Origin: Prevotellaceae bacterium UBA4361
Lineage (GTDB): Bacteria; Bacteroidota; Bacteroidia; Bacteroidales; Bacteroidaceae
Direction of reading: 5' to 3'
DNA length: 5,713 nucleotides
Assembly (NCBI GenBank): GCA_002393575.1
Contig: DGSN01000058.1
Coordinates: 1 to 5,713, forward strand
Positions within the stretch are counted from its first letter, which is position 1; each line of letters starts with the position of its first letter. The position numbers were made by a program, and so were the translations under genes. The notes below the pieces were generated by a model. The model had not been told where the DNA came from and did not search any database. It was given only the letters and a program-made list of their open reading frames with translations. Shown piece after piece: positions 1-5,713 of the stretch.

Positions 1-454
1 TTGTTGATGCATCCTTGCGGGTATTATATTCAGCCCGTGCCTCTACGGTGTACCAACGTCCCTTTTCAACCCTTGGCCCGGCACAGAGACGGTGGGGATA
101 TTCATCCTTGTCAATAACCTCCACAAAGAACTGACCATGCATATTGTCGTAGCCGATGGAAATATCGCCAGCAAGCGAATTACGACCAATGAGATGGCTT
201 GCCTTACCTTCCTTGCACACGAACACCTGTTCCGTGCCAAGCGTCCCACAGCGCAAGTCAGCTTTCACCTTCCATCCTTTCTGCCAGTCTGCATAGGGCA
301 AAGGATGGTTGTAGTTCAATTTGTACTCGCTCACATTCAGGTGAAGCGTACTGTTCTCATCTATATTCTCAATGTTCCAGTCCTTCAGAGTGTATTGTGC
401 AGAAGCAGTGATTGAGAATAGTGTGCAAAATAAAGAGGTGATGATAATCTTCAT
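1..454 (-). CDS. Exported protein with ConA/laminin-G-like N-terminal region, partial (3' end beyond window)
   Basis: The reading frame opens with ATG at 454-452 and stays open for 151 codons to the window edge, so only the N-terminus is visible. Residues 1-19 form a clear signal peptide: a Lys near the start, a hydrophobic core (IIITSLFCTLFSI) and a type I cleavage site TASA|Q. There is no lipobox cysteine, so the product is probably periplasmic or secreted. Residues 20-151 look beta-rich, with alternating patterns such as WKVKADLRCG (61-70), GDISIGYDN (96-104), QFFVEVID (108-115) and GRWYTVEAR (132-140). These resemble concanavalin A-like/laminin-G jelly rolls, which often precede catalytic domains in Bacteroidota glycan-degrading enzymes. 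The start is only 11 bp after the HTCS stop codon, with no -7 promoter element and no Shine-Dalgarno between them, which suggests co-transcription with the regulator. The catalytic part, if there is one, is outside the window. The fold assignment is from pattern only; the existence of the gene is well supported. Confidence 0.82.
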   Translation of the reverse strand, partial: MKIIITSLFCTLFSITASAQYTLKDWNIENIDENSTLHLNVSEYKLNYNHPLPYADWQKGWKVKADLRCGTLGTEQVFVCKEGKASHLIGRNSLAGDISIGYDNMHGQFFVEVIDKDEYPHRLCAGPRVEKGRWYTVEARAEYNTRKDAST

Positions 455-465
455 GTATAGGAGTG

Positions 466-3400
466 TTATGTCTTGTTGCGGAATTCTGAAGGTGTCATAC
501 CGTACTCTGCCTTGAAATTCATGGTGAAACTCTTGACTGTCGTGAAGCCTACAGCGTAGGCTATTTCTGTCACTTGCATCTGGGAGGTTTCCAGCAGGGC
601 CCTTCCGCGCTTGATACGAATGGTGCGTATAAACTCAGCAGGACCTTGGCCAGTGATGGTCATCAGTTTCTTGTAGAGTGTGGTGCGCGACATGCCTACC
701 TCCGTCGCCATCGTTTCGACTGAGAATTCGGAATCGGCGATGTTTTTCTCAACCAAGGCAATGGCTTTCTTGATAAACTGCTCGTCGAGAGGAGTGATGG
801 TAATTTCGCTTGGTTCTATATTCATTTTCTGACGGAACTGACGATGGTTGTTCTGTTCCCAGTCTATGAATTTCTTCACACGAAGACGCAGTATCTCCAC
901 GTTGAAGGGCTTGGTGATATAGTCATCAGCACCCAGCTGCAGACCTTCAATACGACTGACATCAGTGGTGCGTGCCGTCAGCAGAATGACGGGAATGTGA
1001 GATAGGTTGATGTCGGTTTTCACCCTTTGGCATAGCTCAAAACCGTCCATGCCAGGCATCATCACATCGCTGATTATCAAGTCGATTTGCTCATGCTCCA
1101 ACAGCTTGAGTGCCGCAACACCATCAGTAGCAGTATGCACGTGATAATTCTCTTTCATGCAGGCACTGACAAACGACAGCATATCCTGATTGTCGTCAAC
1201 CACGAGGATGGTCTTGCGATTGTCTTCCTTAGGGATTTCATCCGTCGGCATGGCTTTTTCTTCTAAGAGCGGAACAGTCTGAGCGCTTGATGCTCTAACT
1301 GGTAGTGTGATGGTGAAGACGCTGCCTACAGGTTTGTTGTCGCTGATGTTGATGGTTCCATGATGGAGCTTTACGTAGTCGCTCGCAATGTGAAGCCCTA
1401 TGCCACTACCCGTCTGGAAGCTGTCGTTGGATGCAGACTGATAGAATCGCTTGAACACGTTGGGTTTGTCGCTGTCGGGAATGCCCTTGCCTGTATCCGC
1501 AACTGCAATGGTCGCACTGTCCTGCCCACCGCTGAAAGACAATGATATGCTTCCTCCCGCAGGAGTGAATTTCAAAGCGTTCGAGAATAGGTTGTATATC
1601 ACCTTGTTCATTTTCTCGCGGTCGTAATCCATCACAAAACTGTCAACATTGTGGTTGAAGGCGAGGTGGATGCCGCGTTCTTCGGCATAGTCACTGAAGG
1701 ACACCAGTATGCTGTTGAGATGGTCAACCATGTCGCCACTCTGCAAATTCAGTGTTTCGCCACCAGCATCCAGGCGGCGGAAGTCGAGCAGAGCGCTCAC
1801 CTCACTCAGCAGCAGTTGTGCGTTCTTTCCGATACTCTTTAGCACAGTCAGCAGATTATCGGGAGTACTCCCCTTCTCCATCCTTTTGATCATCTGCTCC
1901 AGAGGCGAAATGATGAGAGTAAGCGGTGTGCGCAAATCGTGACTGATGTTGGTAAAGAACTGCAGCTTCATTTCGGTTATCTGTTCTATTTTTTGTCGTT
2001 CCATCAGCTGTCTCTGACGTTCTGTGCGCTCCCTCTGCCGTTTCCGCATCATCTGCCAAAGGAGGAATGCTGCCATGATAAGAATTAGCAAATAAACCAT
2101 GTACATAGGTAGTGTGCGATAGAACGGCGGTGCCACACTGATGCGCAATTCGCGAGGCGAACTCATTGTGCCATCTTCACGGCAAACACACAGTTGAAGG
2201 GTGTAGTCGCCAGGCGACAAAGCGTAGAACGACACTTCGTTTTTATCCGTCACGACCCAGTCGCTCATCTGCCCTTTCAGTCGGTAGGCATAGCGAATGC
2301 GTTGCACGTTCTCCAGACTTCCCGAGAAGAACCTTACGCTCAGGTAGGCATCGTCAGGATGGAGCCTGACGGTACTTGTCAGCTCGTTGAGCAGACTGTC
2401 ACCGATGGAAATCCCGCTGATCATCACGTTGTGCTCCTCCCGCTTCGTTGCCATCAACCCTCGTGGATTGATGCTCATGTAACCTTCTGTTCCTCCCATG
2501 AGTATCTCGCCTTGAGGGGAACAGACCATGGCATCGCCATTGAAATAGAACTGAGGCATACCCACATGGGGCAGGAAGTTGCGCCTGATGAGTTCCATGC
2601 CGTCGGACTTGCGTTTTGGAAGGATGGACACCACATTCCCGTTGGTGGTACAGAGCCAATAGCATCCATCGTGGTCGAGAGCCATGCCCTTGATGACATC
2701 GTCAGTATGACGAATGTAGTAAAGCGTATCCCGCTTCGTATCGAAAATCGTGATGCCATCAGGATGCGCCAATAGCATCACTCCCTTCTGTCTGTCAGCA
2801 TTCAGGTCTATGATCATCTGGCTCATCCATTGCCGAGTGCCACCGCGGTTACCAAAAGCCACACGATAGTCGCCGCTCTTCAGGTTGAAAATCCACAAGC
2901 CATAGACGGAGCCCACATACATGGTGTTGGCACCATCGAAGCGGATGGCGTTCCCACGAATATCGTCACCCTCGCGGGTGGTGACGACACGAAAGCTTTC
3001 ATCCTTCGGATTGAAAACAACCGTCTTGCCGATGGGCGACGATGTCCAGACGTTGCCCTCGGTGTCCTTGGCAAGTGTCCATACCGTTTCCGAGGGGAAT
3101 GTGCCGTTGTCTGTGGCATACCGCTTCCACCATCGCGCGTCAGTCATGTGGTAGAGTCCCTGATTGTAGGTTCCAACCCACATACCGCCCTCGCCGTCGC
3201 TGAGCAGAGCCATCACTGTGATATTCGGCAAATCCGTCTTCACGATACTGCCGTCAGGCCTCTCCATGTAGATGCCGTCGCCGTCAGTGCCCATCCACAG
3301 TTGTCCGTGCGCATCGTATGCCATGGCGAGAACATCTCCACACTGCAGCGCATGTGCATTCATAATATGATATGCATCGCTCGTGTAGGATAGTCCGCTC

Positions 3401-4491
3401 TTCAAATGTCCCACCCATACGGTCCCGTCGCGGTCGGTGGTCAGGCAAGTGGCATTGTCCGACGCCAGCGAGAGCAGCTTCTCCCGTTGGTGTCGCATGG
3501 AAGTGATGACTCCCGTTCTCTTGTTATAGACAAACACGCCCCGATGGTCGGTGGCTATCCAGATGTTGCCACGCCCGTCGTCCATCATGTCCCTGATGGC
3601 ATTATTTTCCGAATCTCCCGTGCTCTGCGGCAAGTTCACCATCTCTCTCACGCATCGTCCTCCTACGATGTATCGGCACACATGCTCTTCGCGCGTACTA
3701 TACACCCATAGCGTGCCGTCGGCATCAGCAAGAAGACTATGCTCACCCATTGAGTGCTGCATGGATTCGGGCAGTTTCTCACGCTGTAGTTCTCCCGTGT
3801 TGCTGTTGAAATGCCACACAGCATGTTTCGCACTGATGTAGAGACCATCGGCCACCTCCGCCACCACGTCGGCAGTCTTTCCTGGCATGGGAAGCCGTAT
3901 TTCCCAAGTCTTCAAGTCCTTGGTGTGGCAGTCATAGCGGTTGGCAGCCGCTTCGGTCAACACCCACAGCGTCCCTTTCCTGCCCACCTTCACCTTGTAG
4001 TTGCCTTTGCATCGTATGCCCAAACTGTTCAGCAGTTCGGTGGCAGTGGCACTGAAACGCGCCGTATGGGTGTCGTAGAGAAAGTAGCTGCCGCTTTCGC
4101 ATTCCATCCAGATGCGTCCGTCGGCATCCTCCTCCATCGAGGTGACAGGGTTGTTGAACAGCTCGCGCAGCTGCTCGTCATCCGTTTCAGGAAAACGTAT
4201 TCTCACCTCATGCCCATCGTAGCGGTTCACTCCCTGCGCGGTGCCCACCCAGAGATAGCCGTGGCTGTCTGTCAGCAGACTCGTCACGGAGTTGCTGCGC
4301 AGACCGTCGCGAATACCCAGAGTTCGGAATGCAGAACGGCTGAAGAATGGGGGTTGTCCCTCCTGTTGTGAGTGGGGAGGTGCACCCACAGATAATTGAG
4401 CGATGCAAAGCATCAAAAGGATGAAAATGTTTCTCACTTGACTTGCATTTAAGACCAAGACATGGAAACCAGTCAGGCTGGAGTATTCCAT
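466..4491 (-). CDS. Hybrid two-component system regulator: propeller sensor, histidine kinase, receiver and AraC-type DNA-binding domain
   Basis: This encodes a one-protein HTCS sensor-regulator of 1341 aa, a usual length for the family. Numbering is from ATG 4491-4489. After a signal sequence ending near residue 37, residues ~55-690 carry serial Reg_prop blades (for example SHGYLWVGTAQGVNRYDG near 76-93 and GNIWIATDHRGVFVYN). A Y_Y_Y domain follows (~700-792; YAYRLKG 734-740, SPGDYTLQL), then one membrane helix (796-815) and a charged linker helix (816-845). The kinase has an H-box SHDLRTPL with His851, N-box Asn971, G1 box DTGKGIP from Asp999, and G2 box GSGIGL near 1028. The receiver has Asp1099/Asp1100, phospho-acceptor Asp1142 in SDVMMPGMDG, and Lys1194 in KPF. 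The C-terminal AraC/HTH_18 domain spans ~1256-1341. No key residue is missing. In this family the periplasmic part binds an oligosaccharide and the cytoplasmic part activates glycan-use genes; the ligand here is unknown. The start is uncertain: a TTG at 4506-4504 lies inside the -7 element, while GTG 4437-4435 would give a compact 19-residue signal peptide. Confidence 0.96.
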   Translation of the reverse strand: MEYSSLTGFHVLVLNASQVRNIFILLMLCIAQLSVGAPPHSQQEGQPPFFSRSAFRTLGIRDGLRSNSVTSLLTDSHGYLWVGTAQGVNRYDGHEVRIRFPETDDEQLRELFNNPVTSMEEDADGRIWMECESGSYFLYDTHTARFSATATELLNSLGIRCKGNYKVKVGRKGTLWVLTEAAANRYDCHTKDLKTWEIRLPMPGKTADVVAEVADGLYISAKHAVWHFNSNTGELQREKLPESMQHSMGEHSLLADADGTLWVYSTREEHVCRYIVGGRCVREMVNLPQSTGDSENNAIRDMMDDGRGNIWIATDHRGVFVYNKRTGVITSMRHQREKLLSLASDNATCLTTDRDGTVWVGHLKSGLSYTSDAYHIMNAHALQCGDVLAMAYDAHGQLWMGTDGDGIYMERPDGSIVKTDLPNITVMALLSDGEGGMWVGTYNQGLYHMTDARWWKRYATDNGTFPSETVWTLAKDTEGNVWTSSPIGKTVVFNPKDESFRVVTTREGDDIRGNAIRFDGANTMYVGSVYGLWIFNLKSGDYRVAFGNRGGTRQWMSQMIIDLNADRQKGVMLLAHPDGITIFDTKRDTLYYIRHTDDVIKGMALDHDGCYWLCTTNGNVVSILPKRKSDGMELIRRNFLPHVGMPQFYFNGDAMVCSPQGEILMGGTEGYMSINPRGLMATKREEHNVMISGISIGDSLLNELTSTVRLHPDDAYLSVRFFSGSLENVQRIRYAYRLKGQMSDWVVTDKNEVSFYALSPGDYTLQLCVCREDGTMSSPRELRISVAPPFYRTLPMYMVYLLILIMAAFLLWQMMRKRQRERTERQRQLMERQKIEQITEMKLQFFTNISHDLRTPLTLIISPLEQMIKRMEKGSTPDNLLTVLKSIGKNAQLLLSEVSALLDFRRLDAGGETLNLQSGDMVDHLNSILVSFSDYAEERGIHLAFNHNVDSFVMDYDREKMNKVIYNLFSNALKFTPAGGSISLSFSGGQDSATIAVADTGKGIPDSDKPNVFKRFYQSASNDSFQTGSGIGLHIASDYVKLHHGTINISDNKPVGSVFTITLPVRASSAQTVPLLEEKAMPTDEIPKEDNRKTILVVDDNQDMLSFVSACMKENYHVHTATDGVAALKLLEHEQIDLIISDVMMPGMDGFELCQRVKTDINLSHIPVILLTARTTDVSRIEGLQLGADDYITKPFNVEILRLRVKKFIDWEQNNHRQFRQKMNIEPSEITITPLDEQFIKKAIALVEKNIADSEFSVETMATEVGMSRTTLYKKLMTITGQGPAEFIRTIRIKRGRALLETSQMQVTEIAYAVGFTTVKSFTMNFKAEYGMTPSEFRNKT

Positions 4492-4498
4492 GTCTTGG
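4455..4498 (-). repeat. Perfect 13-bp inverted repeat (stem-loop) at the 5' end of the HTCS gene
   Basis: The arms are CCAAGACATGGAA (minus strand 4498-4486) and TTCCATGTCTTGG (4467-4455), 13 of 13 complementary, with an 18-nt spacer. The spacer holds a further 4-bp stem, CCAG (4481-4478) with CTGG (4472-4469), closing a 5-nt loop, so as RNA this would be a long stem with one asymmetric internal loop. The outer arm begins about 6 bp after the predicted -7 element. It could be a 5'-UTR structure controlling stability or translation, or a two-site operator for a dimeric protein. It is a poor intrinsic terminator because no U-run follows the stem on the minus strand. The repeat itself is certain; its role is inferred. 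Confidence 0.8.
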
Positions 4499-4503
4499 CA
4501 CTT

Positions 4504-4511
4504 CAAAGATA
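4504..4511 (-). promoter_or_regulatory. Bacteroidota -7 promoter element (TATCTTTG) for the HTCS gene
   Basis: Read on the minus strand, 4511-4504 is TATCTTTG, an exact match to the Bacteroidota sigma-ABfr -7 consensus TAnnTTTG. It lies in the 45-bp gap between the stop of the upstream gene and the first ATG of the HTCS gene. An A8 tract (4522-4515) lies just upstream and could act as an UP-like or bent element. No convincing TTTG -33 element is found at the expected spacing (around 4531-4535). Transcription would be expected to start near 4499-4496, which coincides with the first base of the inverted repeat. The match is seen in the sequence; promoter activity is inferred. Confidence 0.55.
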
Positions 4512-4536
4512 GTGTTTTTTTTCGTGGAAGGACTTC

Positions 4537-5713
4537 TTATTTCACATATTTTTTTCCATTTCTGATATAGATGCCACGAATGGCAGGTTTTTTCACCTGC
4601 ATACCCATCAAATTGTAAATAGCGTTGGCAGTATCTGAACTAGTCGTAGTCTCATGGATGCCCGTGGCATCGATGCTGACGCAATAGAGTCGGAAATTGT
4701 CGAGCTTGTAGCGACCCGTGCAGTCCCACCAGTTATCCTCGTAGCTTCGGTTCATTGCCAGCTTGTTGTTGTCGGTGCGGACTCCTAATTCCAACACTTC
4801 GCCACTGCCAATGGTCACCTCTACGGTGAGCGTGGATAGATTGCCCATATCTCCCGAGGCATCCGTCTCGTTGGTGTTCACCTCCTCGTATCCAGCGAAG
4901 GTTCTCGACTTCTCCTCAGGGTGCAAGCGGTCGAGTTCGGAGGCGATGTAGTATTCCTCCTTGCCATAGTACTGGGCGTTGTCGTTGACCAGCAGTCGCT
5001 GACCCGTGAGTCGTGAGCAGCCTCCGTCGTAGGTGACATTCATGTCAACGGTCACCTTGTATGTTCCTGCAGGGAGTCCACTGACTCGCTGGTAGAGGTA
5101 GGCATCTGGAACGGGTGCGGAAAGCAGACAATAGGAATGGCTGCCGTCGGTGGCATAGTCGTTGTCCTCGATGGCAGTCCAGCTGTTGATGCCTGCATCT
5201 GCCAGTTCCTGAGCACTGTGGCATTCCTTGCCCTCCACTCGCATCGTCCATCCATAAGGCACGGTGTGGGCGGCGTTGCCTACCGACTCATCGTTGCCGT
5301 AGATGTTCTCAAAACTTGGGTTCACCAACAAACTGGTGATGTCGTCACCTGCCTTGATGCCGCTGCCAATCTTAGCTTCAGCCATCAGCGCTTCCAACTG
5401 TTCAATGACGCTCCCTATGGCATCCGTATCGAGAGATGGATAGTCCGACTGGTAGTCTGCCCATGTCGTGTCGTAGAGACTCTTCAGTTGCTGTCCTGCA
5501 TCAGTTGCTGCGACATCTGGGTTAGCAAGCGTTTCTTGAGCAAGCGCAAGGACATCTGCGAGACGTGCATACTGCTTGATGCTCACGGCTGCCTGTTCCA
5601 TCAGAGCCAAGATGGTGTTGGTGGCATCGGACACATCGTCGAACTTGGCATGACGGTCGGCAAGCAGTGCTTCGCCTACTGTCGTCATCTCCTCCATGGC
5701 TTTGCGAATGCCT
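4537..5713 (-). CDS. Large exported or surface protein, C-terminal part: helical region, carbohydrate-binding-like beta-sandwich, sorting-type tail
   Basis: The frame is open at the window edge (GIRKA precedes the first Met at 5697), so this is the last 391 residues of a longer protein ending at TAA 4539-4537. Visible residues ~6-118 are Ala/Leu/Gln-rich and predicted helical, like the spacer helices (FIVAR-like) in large Bacteroidota surface enzymes. Residues ~124-346 begin with SLLVNPSFEN and contain PYGW, YLYQRVSGLPAGTYKVTVDM and a closing YKLDNFRLYCV. NPSFE...GW at the start and a GTY-type strand later are typical of galactose-binding-like beta-sandwiches, many of which are carbohydrate-binding modules. 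The last ~45 residues (ATGIHE, then AIYNLMGMQVKKP and GIYIRNGKKYVK) match the short C-terminal tail common on Prevotella/Bacteroides exported proteins, which resembles type IX sorting domains. The catalytic or main domain is upstream of the window, so no enzyme can be named. The same orientation and close spacing to the HTCS gene suggest a shared glycan-use locus. Confidence 0.85.
   Translation of the reverse strand, partial: GIRKAMEEMTTVGEALLADRHAKFDDVSDATNTILALMEQAAVSIKQYARLADVLALAQETLANPDVAATDAGQQLKSLYDTTWADYQSDYPSLDTDAIGSVIEQLEALMAEAKIGSGIKAGDDITSLLVNPSFENIYGNDESVGNAAHTVPYGWTMRVEGKECHSAQELADAGINSWTAIEDNDYATDGSHSYCLLSAPVPDAYLYQRVSGLPAGTYKVTVDMNVTYDGGCSRLTGQRLLVNDNAQYYGKEEYYIASELDRLHPEEKSRTFAGYEEVNTNETDASGDMGNLSTLTVEVTIGSGEVLELGVRTDNNKLAMNRSYEDNWWDCTGRYKLDNFRLYCVSIDATGIHETTTSSDTANAIYNLMGMQVKKPAIRGIYIRNGKKYVK

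Noticed and set aside
2194..2775. 193-codon plus-strand open frame inside the HTCS gene
   Set aside because: It is codon-aligned antisense to the strongly supported propeller and Y_Y_Y coding sequence, its translation shows no recognisable domain or signal, and rare TTA/CTA/TCA codons in the sense gene explain why it is open.
2830..3393. 187-codon plus-strand open frame
   Set aside because: It has the same antisense register as the HTCS codons, with no family resemblance and no promoter.
3811..4371. 186-codon plus-strand open frame opposite the HTCS N-terminus
   Set aside because: It is a shadow of the propeller coding sequence in the same codon-aligned register and has no recognisable motifs.
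4435..4437. Lipoprotein signal for the HTCS (Cys in LLMLCIAQ)
   Set aside because: The residue before Cys is Leu rather than Gly, Ala or Ser, so the lipobox does not fit. An ordinary signal peptide is the better reading.
4455..4498. Invertible phase-variable promoter flanked by the inverted repeat
   Set aside because: Only 18 bp separate the arms, far less than typical Bacteroidota invertons, and the -7 element lies outside the repeat, so inversion would not flip it. No recombinase gene is present in the window.
4455..4522. Intrinsic terminator formed by the inverted repeat plus the T8 run at 4515-4522
   Set aside because: The T-run lies on the plus-strand side, 16 nt beyond the stem, and no plus-strand gene ends there. 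On the minus strand the stem is followed by TCTTAAATGC, which is not a U-tract.

Overview
The window looks like part of a polysaccharide-responsive locus from a Bacteroidota genome, most likely Prevotella or a close relative. Four things point there: a full-length hybrid two-component system (HTCS) regulator, which is characteristic of the phylum; a perfect match to the Bacteroidota -7 promoter element TAnnTTTG; the absence of Shine-Dalgarno sequences; and a surface protein ending in the short tail (YNLMG...GIYIRNGKKYVK) common in Prevotella and relatives. All three supported genes lie on the minus strand, so the locus reads from high to low coordinates.

Layout in transcription order. (1) 5713-4537: the C-terminal 391 residues of a larger exported protein, with a helical segment, a beta-sandwich that may bind carbohydrate, and a possible type IX-like sorting tail. 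(2) 4536-4438: a short control region with an A-tract, a -7 element at 4511-4504, and a perfect 13-bp inverted repeat (4498-4486 / 4467-4455) that would fold at the very 5' end of the regulator mRNA. (3) 4491 (or 4437) to 466: the HTCS regulator. Its order is signal peptide, two-component_propeller blades, Y_Y_Y domain, one membrane helix, HisKA, HATPase, receiver, and AraC-type DNA-binding domain. All key catalytic residues checked are present. (4) 454-1: the first 151 residues of an exported protein with a concanavalin A/laminin-G-like N-terminal region. It starts 11 bp after the regulator stop and runs off the window.

Working model (inference): the periplasmic propellers sense an oligosaccharide, the kinase phosphorylates the fused receiver, and the AraC domain activates nearby glycan-use genes, probably including the exported proteins on both sides. 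No SusC/SusD pair or complete enzyme is in the window, so the glycan cannot be named. No RNA genes, CRISPR arrays, insertion sequences or integrases were seen. The gene content is ordinary for the phylum. The least ordinary signal is the hairpin and start-codon arrangement in front of the regulator.
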